24,359 nt of DNA from CALKZN01 sp964633815 (GTDB lineage: Bacteria > Pseudomonadota > Gammaproteobacteria > Arenicellales > Arenicellaceae). The notes under the pieces were generated by a model that worked only from the letters and a program-made list of their open reading frames with translations, made no database searches and was not told where the DNA came from. Where the stretch lies: assembly GCA_964633815.1 (NCBI GenBank), contig CAZWHW010000026.1:1-24359 (forward strand). The letters run 5' to 3'. The position numbers and the translations under genes are program-made. Position 1 is the first letter of the stretch; each line of letters opens with the position of its first letter. Positions 1-6,874 of the stretch are shown one piece after another.

Positions 1-43
1 AGTGAAGGTTTCAAAGAAGGTTAAAAATTTTGAGTGTTTTGAA

Positions 44-74
44 ATATGCCGAGCTTAAATTTAGCTCGGCATAT
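44..74 (-). terminator. Hairpin downstream of dctP
   Basis: A perfect 12-bp inverted repeat (ATATGCCGAGCT / AGCTCGGCATAT) with a 7-base loop lies 18 bases past the dctP stop. Read on the minus strand it is followed by only a weak, interrupted T tract. It could be a terminator or a 3'-stabilising stem that separates dctP expression from any dctQM genes beyond the window. The dyad is seen; its role is inferred. Confidence 0.55.
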
Positions 75-92
75 TGATCAAAGGCTGCCGCT

Positions 93-1082
93 TTATTTGC
101 CAGCTACTGCTGCTGCGATAACATCTGTACCGATATCGGCTTCAAATTTTTTCCAAACAGGCTTCATGATATCAACCCATGCTTGGCGCTCCGATGGAGA
201 AAGTGTTCTAACTACACCACCAGCTTCAACAATTTTCTTTTTGTTATCAGCGTTGATTTGCGCAGCACGTGCATTTGCGCTAACCGTTTCTTCTTTGAAT
301 ATTTTTACAAATTGGTCGCGTACATCAGGCTTCAAGCTATTTAGCCATGAAGTTGAAGTGACCGCTAAGTAAGTTAGCAATTGATGGTTAGTTTCAGTCA
401 CGCCATCTTGTACTTCGAAGAATTTCTTAGTGAAGATATTTGACCAAGTGTTTTCTTGACCATCAACAACACCTGTTTGCAACGCACCATAGACTTCTTT
501 AAAGGCAAGCTTTTGAGCATTGCCACCAATAGCTTCAACCATTGCAACAGCGACATCTGAAGTTTGAACACGGAATTTCAAGCCGTTTGCATCAGTTGGT
601 GCAACAAGAGGCTTGTTAGCTGAGAAATGCTTTAGGCCGTTGTAGATGTAGGAAAGACCTGTATAACCTTTTCCTTCCATTGCTGAAAGAAGTTTTTGGC
701 CAGTAGGACCGTTTGTGAAACCATTTACTTGATCCATATTATTGAATAAGAAAGGCAAATCAAACACACGATACTTTTTAGTAAACGCTTCAAATTTAGA
801 TAAAGAAGGAGCCGCAATTTGTACATCACCTAAAAGTAATGCTTCCATCACTTTATTGTCATCGAACAATTGTGAACTTGGGAATAGTTGCATACACGCC
901 TTGCCATTCATCTCCGAGTTAATGCGATTGGCAATCGCCGTGGCCGCTTCACCTTTAGGGTGACCTTTTGCGGATGTTACGAAGCTGAATTTGATGACTT
1001 CTTCGCCAGGTTCACAATTTGCATATGCAGGAGCAGCAATAGCTGTGCTTAGTAAAAGTGCTGAAGCAATAATTTTTTTCAT
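93..1082 (-). CDS. dctP: TRAP transporter substrate-binding protein, DctP family
   Basis: Periplasmic solute receptor of a tripartite ATP-independent (TRAP) transporter, which binds a C4-dicarboxylate or similar organic acid and delivers it to the DctQM membrane permease. The 329-residue product has a clear signal peptide (residues 1-21, cleavage after AYA). It shows the family's GLKFRVQ stretch with the conserved carboxylate-binding arginine (R171) and the GVVDGQEN motif (205-211). Length is normal. The start is supported by a GAGGA Shine-Dalgarno 8 bases upstream. It lies downstream of dctBD on the same strand, behind a sigma-54 promoter, so induction by DctB/DctD is expected. The dctQ and dctM genes are not in the window. 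The exact substrate is not determinable, though the dctBD neighbours favour succinate, malate or fumarate. Confidence 0.93.
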   Translation of the reverse strand: MKKIIASALLLSTAIAAPAYANCEPGEEVIKFSFVTSAKGHPKGEAATAIANRINSEMNGKACMQLFPSSQLFDDNKVMEALLLGDVQIAAPSLSKFEAFTKKYRVFDLPFLFNNMDQVNGFTNGPTGQKLLSAMEGKGYTGLSYIYNGLKHFSANKPLVAPTDANGLKFRVQTSDVAVAMVEAIGGNAQKLAFKEVYGALQTGVVDGQENTWSNIFTKKFFEVQDGVTETNHQLLTYLAVTSTSWLNSLKPDVRDQFVKIFKEETVSANARAAQINADNKKKIVEAGGVVRTLSPSERQAWVDIMKPVWKKFEADIGTDVIAAAVAGK

Positions 1083-1161
1083 GATTTTTTCCTCAGGGGT
1101 AATTGTTTTTAAATTATTTTAAGTAACGACGCTTTGAAGTCGCGTTGTTTGCTTTTAACTA

Positions 1162-1177
1162 TGCAATGCGTGTGCCA
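1162..1177 (-). promoter_or_regulatory. Sigma-54 (-24/-12) promoter of dctP
   Basis: On the minus strand the sequence reads TGGCAC-ACGCA-TTGCA, an exact match to the RpoN consensus TGGCACN5TTGCW. It lies 80 bases upstream of the dctP start, giving a predicted leader of about 70 nucleotides. The adjacent sigma-54 activator gene dctD and two upstream dyads make this a coherent regulatory unit. The motif is seen directly; promoter activity is inferred. Confidence 0.92.
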
Positions 1178-1254
1178 TGTTTTGACTTAGCATTAAGTGC
1201 ATGATTTTTATTATTTATATTTTTATATGGCTAATCCTTTTGCCGAATGATTGA

Positions 1255-1266
1255 GTGAATATTCAC
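1255..1266. promoter_or_regulatory. Upstream activator dyad 1 (probable DctD site)
   Basis: Perfect 12-bp palindrome GTGAATATTCAC, roughly 80-90 bp upstream of the sigma-54 promoter relative to dctP transcription. That is a usual distance for a bacterial enhancer-binding protein. It shares an ATTC-ACCC half-site look with the second dyad. Assignment to DctD is inferred from gene adjacency. Confidence 0.6.
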
Positions 1267-1282
1267 CCGTTATTCAAATGTT

Positions 1283-1300
1283 TGGGTAAAATTCTACCCA
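1283..1300. promoter_or_regulatory. Upstream activator dyad 2 (probable DctD site)
   Basis: Imperfect palindrome TGGGTA-N6-TACCCA (16 of 18 positions symmetric), immediately beyond the dctD stop codon. Its centre is 31 bp from the centre of dyad 1, about three helical turns, so both sites would lie on the same face of the DNA. This fits cooperative binding of two DctD dimers. Confidence 0.6.
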
Positions 1301-1301
1301 T

Positions 1302-2684
1302 TCACTGCGTTTTATTGGTTTTTTCAATTCCATGTTTTTGAATTTTGTCATAAAGACTTTTACGAGAAATTCCTAAAGATTCATAGGTTTTTTTCATGTT
1401 GCCATTGTTTTTCTGTAATTCACTTTTAATGATCTCGGCTTCATATTTTCCTAAGCGATCTTGTAATAATTGCGTTGAATCTATAGCCATTAGTGAGATG
1501 TTTTCTGGTGACTGTGTTTGATCAAGTCCAGACCACATGCCTAAGCCAATTCGGTCAATCATATTACGTAACTCTCGGACATTACCTGGCCAGTCATATT
1601 GATTGAAGCTCGTTAGTTGTTCATTTGAAATTTGAGGAAACTTTTTATCATAGCGTGTTTCAAATTCATGAATAAAATGCTGATATAGTTCGGGTATATC
1701 TTCTTTGCGGTCTTTGAGTGGTGGTATCTCGATTGTGACAACATTGAGCCGGTAATATAAATCCAAGCGGAATTTTTTGTTTGCACTAGCTTTGGCAAGA
1801 TCAATCTTTGTTGCTGCGATAAAACGGACATCTATCGCGACGCTTTTATTTGATCCTAATGGTTCAAGAGAGCGTGTTTCAATGACGCGTAATAACTTAA
1901 TTTGTAAATCCATGGGCATGGATTCAATCTCATCCAGAAAGACGGTCCCACCATTCGCATATTCTAATTTTCCGATACGTTTTTTATTGGCATTTGTGAA
2001 AGCTCCCGCTTCGTGGCCAAACAATTCTGATTCCATCATTTCGGCCGGAATTGCCCCACAGTTAATAGCGACAAATGGATTTCCAGATCTGTCTCCTTCA
2101 TCATGTAAAGCTCTTGAAATCACTTCTTTGCCTGAGCCTGTTTCTCCAATGAGGAGTACATCAACAGGTGCGCTTGCAATAGTTTTTACTTGGGTGCGAA
2201 CTTTCTGCATAAGCGTAGAGTTGCCGATGATATTGCTTTTTAATGTGTTTTTATCTGTGAGTTCAATTTTGAGCGAACGGTTCTCTAATACCAGTTGTCT
2301 TTTAGTGAAAGCGTTATCAATGATTGACGTTAGGCGTTCAATAGCAAACGGTTTTTCAATAAAGTCATAAGCGCCAGCTCGCATTGCTTCAACAGCACCA
2401 GAAATGTTGCCATGACCTGTCATTAAGATCACGGGAATGGTAGGGTCAATAGCGAGAATATGGTTCAAACAAGTCATGCCATCCATTGCAGGCATGCGAA
2501 TGTCGGTGATTACTACGAGATTTTGATGCTTGGAAATGTTTGCAATTGCTTGTTCTGCTCCTGAAAAAGCGGTTAATTCATAGTTTGCTAATTTTAAACT
2601 TTGCTCAAGAGCATGACGAAAGTCATCATCGTCGTCGATTAAAATTATTTTCATTTGTCCTGATATTTTTGTTCGCTCAATCAT
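1302..2684 (-). CDS. dctD: C4-dicarboxylate response regulator DctD, sigma-54 activator
   Basis: NtrC-family enhancer-binding protein, phosphorylated by DctB, that activates sigma-54 transcription of dctP. Three domains are visible. The receiver has acidic residues near 17-21, phospho-acceptor D61 in DIRMP, T89 and K111. The AAA+ domain has Walker A GETGSGKE (180-187), Walker B ending FLDE (249-252), an arginine-rich FRLDLYYRL segment and WPGNVREL. A C-terminal Fis-type helix-turn-helix covers about 425-453. The sigma-54 contact loop reads GAFTNA (227-232) instead of the usual GAFTGA. Length 460 is typical. The first ATG (2684) gives a ten-residue leader; a second ATG at 2654, giving MKIILIDDDD and preceded by AGGA, matches relatives better and may be the real start. 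It follows dctB after 9 bases, so the two are probably co-transcribed. Confidence 0.93.
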   Translation of the reverse strand: MIERTKISGQMKIILIDDDDDFRHALEQSLKLANYELTAFSGAEQAIANISKHQNLVVITDIRMPAMDGMTCLNHILAIDPTIPVILMTGHGNISGAVEAMRAGAYDFIEKPFAIERLTSIIDNAFTKRQLVLENRSLKIELTDKNTLKSNIIGNSTLMQKVRTQVKTIASAPVDVLLIGETGSGKEVISRALHDEGDRSGNPFVAINCGAIPAEMMESELFGHEAGAFTNANKKRIGKLEYANGGTVFLDEIESMPMDLQIKLLRVIETRSLEPLGSNKSVAIDVRFIAATKIDLAKASANKKFRLDLYYRLNVVTIEIPPLKDRKEDIPELYQHFIHEFETRYDKKFPQISNEQLTSFNQYDWPGNVRELRNMIDRIGLGMWSGLDQTQSPENISLMAIDSTQLLQDRLGKYEAEIIKSELQKNNGNMKKTYESLGISRKSLYDKIQKHGIEKTNKTQ

Positions 2685-2693
2685 GATTTCTAT

Positions 2694-4451
2694 TTAATCA
2701 TGGCGTTCTAGGATAATGCAAAAAACAGCACCATAATCTTCTTCATCTATAATAATTAGCTTGCCGCCAAGTTCATTGATTAAGTTGTAAACAATGAACA
2801 AACCTAGTCCAAGCCCTTCTTGGTTGCCTTTGGTGGTGTAGAACGCATCATAAAGATTATCTCTTTCATTTTTTGGTAAGCCTGGGCCGTTATCTTTAAT
2901 AAGTATTTCTACTTTATTTTCATTTTTTGGGTGCCATTCGAGTGTGATTTCTTTATCTTCTTGATTTTTAATAGCGTCAATACTATTAGCAATTAGATTA
3001 CTGATAATTTGGGCTAACCGAGTATCTCCAGCCATGACGTTTAAGTCTTCTTCGGGCGGGTTAATAATAAGGTTAACGTTTTCTGATTTTAAGCGTGGTT
3101 GCATGAGCGTTTGGAGTAGATCTATGACAGCTGACATCTTTACTTTTTTTAGTTTTGATCCGGGTTTGTGAGCAAAGTTTCGTAAGCTTGTTGTGAGGCT
3201 GGCCATTCTTGTTGTTAATTCAGCTATGCGTTCCATATTTTTTTTGGCATTTGTTTGTTGAGATTGCTCAAGCATGGTTTTCGCATTCACAGCATAAAAC
3301 TGAATAGCAGAAATTGGTTGGTTATATTCATGAGCTAAAACAGTCGACATTTGTCCTATTGATGCCATTTTTGCTGATTGGATGAGTTCTTTTTGAGTTA
3401 TACGTAGTTCGAGCTCAGTCTGTTTTCTTTCGTCGACTTCTTTTTCTAATTGTTTGTTGGCATTGGATAAATCTTCAGTGCGGCGGACCACTTTTTCTTC
3501 AAGCAAATTTGAGAAGGCCACTTGTTGTTTACGCTCGCTGTCTATGCGTTGGTAGCGTTGCCAACTAAACCAACACAATATCCACATTAATAGGACTCCT
3601 AGAACGGTTAGAGCATTTGACGACCTAGCTCGCTTGTTTAATATGGATTTCGGTTGAAGGATTGCTAGTTTCCAATCTAATAAAGGAATGTATTGTTCAG
3701 TGATAATATAATTTTTTTTAAGCACACTTGAATTAATGAAGCTTTCATCTTCAAAATCATTTGAATCGGTGCTTTTGATGTTGCGTAATTGCCACTTATC
3801 TATGTTGGAAAGTAAAATTTGGTCAGCTTTGTTAGTAATAATAATTGGCTCTTGAATCAGTGCCCATGATTGTTCAATGCGCTCAATAGGGACAAGAATA
3901 ATCGTTGCTCCGACCACGCCATTATTTGTATATATGGGAGCCGCAAATATGTAGAAGCGTTTATCAATAGATTGAATAAGATTTGCCCTGCCGAGTCGCC
4001 CTTGTAACGCTGTTTTGAAATAGTCTTGATCTTCGATGTTTTGTTCGATAATTTGCTTGCTAGTGTTAGATGTAATTAATACATTGCCGAGATTATCAAC
4101 TAGCCAAATATTATTGCTTCCGGCTAGTGCATTCGTGTGATCAAGAACGCGAGATATGGAAGGAATCAGGGCGTCACGAACAGCAATTGGTTGTTGAACA
4201 AAGTTGGTGATGTCATTTCTACGCGATAACATGGCAGCAGCCACGCCAAATTTCTCGGTATAAGTTTGTGCATTGAGTGCTTGAATACTCAGTATGTTGG
4301 TAGATTTTATATGAAGCTCATTGGTTATGTTTGCGCGAACAAAGAAGCTAACAGTCATAACGACGACGATACTAAGTGTTAAGCCTAATAAGACTAATGA
4401 AATATGCGAGGTTTTATAGAATTTTAATTTCACAATTTTAGTGTCAATCAA
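2694..4451 (-). CDS. dctB: C4-dicarboxylate sensor histidine kinase, DctB family
   Basis: Membrane-bound sensor kinase that detects external dicarboxylates and phosphorylates DctD. The 585-residue protein has a transmembrane segment at about 17-38 and a periplasmic Cache/PDC-type sensor region of about 240 residues. A second membrane segment (about 280-298) is followed by a charged coiled-coil linker (about 305-355). The HisKA domain carries phospho-acceptor H374 in the AHEYNQP motif characteristic of DctB kinases. The ATPase domain has an N box around 485-494, DNGPG (520-524), DAFYTTK (535-541) and EGLGLGL (545-551). The start is uncertain: the longest frame uses TTG at 4451, GTG at 4433 is also possible, and neither has a clear Shine-Dalgarno. 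Confidence 0.92.
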   Translation of the reverse strand: MIDTKIVKLKFYKTSHISLVLLGLTLSIVVVMTVSFFVRANITNELHIKSTNILSIQALNAQTYTEKFGVAAAMLSRRNDITNFVQQPIAVRDALIPSISRVLDHTNALAGSNNIWLVDNLGNVLITSNTSKQIIEQNIEDQDYFKTALQGRLGRANLIQSIDKRFYIFAAPIYTNNGVVGATIILVPIERIEQSWALIQEPIIITNKADQILLSNIDKWQLRNIKSTDSNDFEDESFINSSVLKKNYIITEQYIPLLDWKLAILQPKSILNKRARSSNALTVLGVLLMWILCWFSWQRYQRIDSERKQQVAFSNLLEEKVVRRTEDLSNANKQLEKEVDERKQTELELRITQKELIQSAKMASIGQMSTVLAHEYNQPISAIQFYAVNAKTMLEQSQQTNAKKNMERIAELTTRMASLTTSLRNFAHKPGSKLKKVKMSAVIDLLQTLMQPRLKSENVNLIINPPEEDLNVMAGDTRLAQIISNLIANSIDAIKNQEDKEITLEWHPKNENKVEILIKDNGPGLPKNERDNLYDAFYTTKGNQEGLGLGLFIVYNLINELGGKLIIIDEEDYGAVFCIILERHD

Positions 4452-4600
4452 ATACGTAAGGCTATTTTTAATTTTTTGCTTGTTAATAATGCAATTAATT
4501 AGTCGCTATAATGGTCATAGTCTAAACTGAATTTGTTTTTTGCTGTGGGATAATTTACTGAGTTTGTCGGAACTGTGATTTGGTAATTATTTAGTAAATG

Positions 4601-4637
4601 GCCGAGTCGTAGAATTTTTTAGTAAAAAATACTCGGC
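4601..4637. repeat. Hairpin in the dctB / 4713-gene divergent region
   Basis: The inverted repeat GCCGAGT / ACTCGGC encloses a second, A/T-only stem (ATTTTTT / AAAAAAT). On the plus strand it is followed by only a short T run. It sits 76 bases upstream of the 4713 start in the 261-bp region between divergent genes. A TATAAT at 4507-4512 could start a plus-strand transcript that includes it, but no good -35 box accompanies that motif. It could be an attenuator, a remnant terminator or a protein site. Confidence 0.35.
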
Positions 4638-4712
4638 TTTCACATTGAATCAATGCTGTGTGCATATTCTTTGTTTTTGATTAATTTGATTTTATGTTGA
4701 ATAGATTTTCAG

Positions 4713-5762
4713 ATGAATGTAATAGCTTTTAAAACTGTAGAAGAAGAGCATTTTAATTGTTTTGGTGAACGCGCTCTGCCATTTGCTCCAAAAATTGAAT
4801 TAGCTGATGGTTCTAGTGCTGTTCCTCAGCAATTTATTGAGGTGCAACGAGATTTGGCAAGTGTTGAGAAAATTTTAGCCGAAATAAGTTTGCCAGATGA
4901 TTATTTGTTATTTGCGGGTCAAATTGACAGTGTGGTGTTTTTGCAGGTAGGTGCTATTGGTCGTGAAAATTATCCTGCTGGTTCAGTTGAATCTGAAAAA
5001 TCGGCCAAAATTGTTTATGGACGTCGTTGGTTACTTGAGCCAACAACACCGACTTCCGAGGTGATTCAAACAGCATTTTTAGCAGTTAAGAAGGTGCGCG
5101 AGCATGAATTACGAGAGCACATTTTTTGGTTGAGTAAGAAGAATCAACAGGGCAAGATGCTACGTGCAACACCATTTAATTCACATTTGGACTTGCCATT
5201 GATGGCGCAGCATAGAACAGATATGTATGTTGATGAACAATTGTTGATGAATTCAGCTGATGTAGCAAGTTTGCTAACGAAATTTCGTGTGGCAAGTTAC
5301 AAGCCTGAGTTATTTAATATGTCGACCTTGGCTAACGGTGAGGCACTTTTTCAATTGAAGTTGGTTTTGTGTGATGTTGACGAAAAGTCTGATGAGGCTT
5401 TTCCTGAGTTGTTGAATCAAAGCATATCTTTTGTATGTAGGGCTGTAGAGAATGAATTCTTACATGCTTTATTTGCTAGTGTTTTGCAGTGTAGTGATCG
5501 TTATGTTGAGCAGCAGTTTGCCTACCAAGGGTTTGCTCGTTTTTCGACTGAATTAAGTGTTCAAAAGAAAGCAGATTTTTCATTTCTTACTCGTAACCCT
5601 AAGAATGTTGATGCCCGCTTTAGAAGTCATTTTAATGGCATGAGTTACGAGGTTGATGCAGCTAAAGCGCCAAGTTTTAATCGAGGAGCTTTAGGTGAAA
5701 AGCAACATTATGAATTAAAAGCATATGATGATTTGCAAGGTTATTTGCCTTTAGATAGTTAA
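4713..5762 (+). CDS. Hypothetical protein, 349 residues
   Basis: I do not recognise this protein. It is an uninterrupted frame of 349 residues with ordinary codon use for the window, so it is very probably a real gene. It has no signal peptide and no membrane segment, so it is expected to be cytosolic. The composition is mixed and acidic, with several Cys and many aromatic residues; a WLLEPTTPTSEVIQTAFLA stretch and a helical KKVREHELREH stretch (about 125-135) are the most distinctive parts. Upstream is an AT-rich divergent region with a hairpin; downstream, 153 bp away, is a separate lipoprotein gene. No clear Shine-Dalgarno precedes the ATG. Its position between the dct module and rpsB gives no functional hint. 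Confidence 0.75.
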   Translation: MNVIAFKTVEEEHFNCFGERALPFAPKIELADGSSAVPQQFIEVQRDLASVEKILAEISLPDDYLLFAGQIDSVVFLQVGAIGRENYPAGSVESEKSAKIVYGRRWLLEPTTPTSEVIQTAFLAVKKVREHELREHIFWLSKKNQQGKMLRATPFNSHLDLPLMAQHRTDMYVDEQLLMNSADVASLLTKFRVASYKPELFNMSTLANGEALFQLKLVLCDVDEKSDEAFPELLNQSISFVCRAVENEFLHALFASVLQCSDRYVEQQFAYQGFARFSTELSVQKKADFSFLTRNPKNVDARFRSHFNGMSYEVDAAKAPSFNRGALGEKQHYELKAYDDLQGYLPLDS

Positions 5763-5813
5763 AGTTGTTCTAATTAGGAATGTGACGTGAGTATTTGAAT
5801 TGCTTTTATAGAG

Positions 5814-5841
5814 TTTGTTGTGACTATATAAAGTGTATGAT
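5814..5841 (+). promoter_or_regulatory. Candidate promoter for the 5916 lipoprotein gene
   Basis: The -10-like TATGAT (5836-5841) matches the sigma-70 consensus at five of six positions. A weak -35 TTTGTT (5814-5819) precedes it at 16-bp spacing. It lies 75 bases upstream of the lipoprotein start, in a 153-bp gap after the preceding gene. Weak evidence from sequence only. Confidence 0.3.
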
Positions 5842-5915
5842 GGGAATGAGTTTATAAAACAAGATGTTGAGTGCAAAGTATTGAAGTTGCACTAGCATGT
5901 TCATTATAGGAGCTA

Positions 5916-6635
5916 ATGATGAAAGCTATTTTAAGCGTTAAGAAGCTTTTACTATTTTTTGTGTTGATTTTGAGTGGCTGTGTATCAACAGCTGATTTAT
6001 CTGAGAATGATAAATCGAAGAACTCTGTTTTATCAGCGCAATTGGCGAGTTTGCATCAACAGCAAGCTTTGTTGGATGGTAGAGACTTTTATTATCCTTT
6101 TCTAGGATTAAAAATGACTTTGCCCGAAAAATGGTCTTTAAAGCTGGAGAATAGTAGCAATTTATCTGTAGCTCCGGGTACTGAGCCAGTTACATTGAAT
6201 GGCAAGGTTTCAGGAAGAAGTATTGCTTTACTTCATATGACGGAGTCGGGTGGCGAGAAGTTATCGAGTTTAAATTTAACTTTAGTCGTTTCTGATTTGA
6301 AAAAAACGTCTTCATTGAAACAATCAAGCAATAAAGAATTGATGAAGGCATTTAATTTTGGAATGCGGCGTGCTCTAAAAAAAGAAAAGATACCTTACTC
6401 TTTTAATAGGAAGACTTATTTTAAGAGCTTAGGCAGTGTCGAATATAATATTTTTCCAGCTGATATCCATGTGGCAGGTACTGCACTTTTTCAAGATTAT
6501 TATTCTATTTATGTCAAAGAAAAGATATTAACTTTTATTTTGACTTATGAAAACTCGTCTGGCTTAGAGCAGCTTGAAAAATTGATTAAAGAAGCAATTA
6601 TCACTGATAAAGATTCCACAGCAATTAGCTTGTAG
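5916..6635 (+). CDS. Putative lipoprotein, 239 residues
   Basis: The N-terminus has a basic start, a hydrophobic stretch and a lipobox LSGC with the lipidated cysteine at residue 22. The following residues are V and S, not the inner-membrane-retention Asp, so outer-membrane sorting is expected. The mature part contains a YPFLGLKMTLPEKWSL segment (about 60-75) and otherwise looks like a soluble periplasmic domain; I do not recognise the family. The start is well supported: AGGAG lies just upstream of tandem ATG codons. It appears to be a single-gene unit, with a candidate promoter upstream and a hairpin plus T run directly after the stop. Function unknown. Confidence 0.82.
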   Translation: MMKAILSVKKLLLFFVLILSGCVSTADLSENDKSKNSVLSAQLASLHQQQALLDGRDFYYPFLGLKMTLPEKWSLKLENSSNLSVAPGTEPVTLNGKVSGRSIALLHMTESGGEKLSSLNLTLVVSDLKKTSSLKQSSNKELMKAFNFGMRRALKKEKIPYSFNRKTYFKSLGSVEYNIFPADIHVAGTALFQDYYSIYVKEKILTFILTYENSSGLEQLEKLIKEAIITDKDSTAISL

Positions 6636-6639
6636 GCAA

Positions 6640-6665
6640 ATCCATAGGCGCTTGTGGATATTTTT
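6640..6665 (+). terminator. Rho-independent terminator after the lipoprotein gene
   Basis: Stem ATCCATA / TGTGGAT (7 bp including a G-T pair) around a short GC-containing loop, followed within two bases by five T residues. It begins five bases after the stop codon at 6635, which separates the lipoprotein gene from the rpsB transcript. Confidence 0.6.
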
Positions 6666-6704
6666 GAAGGAAAACTTCACCAAAGGAAATACAACGAAGA
6701 AAGC

Positions 6705-6739
6705 TTTGCATAAATCAGGTTTTATGTTATAAAGCGCCC
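6705..6739 (+). promoter_or_regulatory. rpsB promoter with GC-rich discriminator
   Basis: TTTGCA (6705-6710), a 17-bp spacer and TATAAA (6728-6733) form a sigma-70-type promoter. It is followed directly by GCGCCC, a GC-rich discriminator of the kind found in stringently controlled ribosomal promoters. Predicted transcription starts near 6740. The motif is seen; stringent control is inferred from known r-protein and rRNA promoters. Confidence 0.6.
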
Positions 6740-6874
6740 TCGAAATTCGATCACCATGTGACATGCTTCATCTTGGGTGCTTGGGAACACGACTTTATTA
6801 TGTGTTGTGGTTCTTGCAGTTGATAAGCGGTTGGTGGTTTTGTGTTAACCCTAATTACAATACAGGAAAATATT
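6740..6874 (+). promoter_or_regulatory. rpsB 5' leader, possible S2 autoregulatory element
   Basis: About 135 untranslated bases precede the rpsB start. They include an 11-base symmetrical element CATGTGACATG (6755-6765) and a small hairpin AACAC / GTGTT (6786-6806). In gammaproteobacteria the rpsB leader is known to mediate feedback repression by S2, so this long leader may do the same. I did not match it to a covariance model; the structure is only partly evident. Confidence 0.35.

Noticed and set aside
1777..2370. A 197-codon frame antisense to dctD
   Set aside because: It lies entirely within the AAA+ and receiver coding sequence of a clear gene and shows no recognisable protein features.
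6842..6874. Upstream GTG start for S2
   Set aside because: The family N-terminus and an AGGAA ribosome-binding site both point to ATG 6875; the extra eleven residues have no counterpart in S2.
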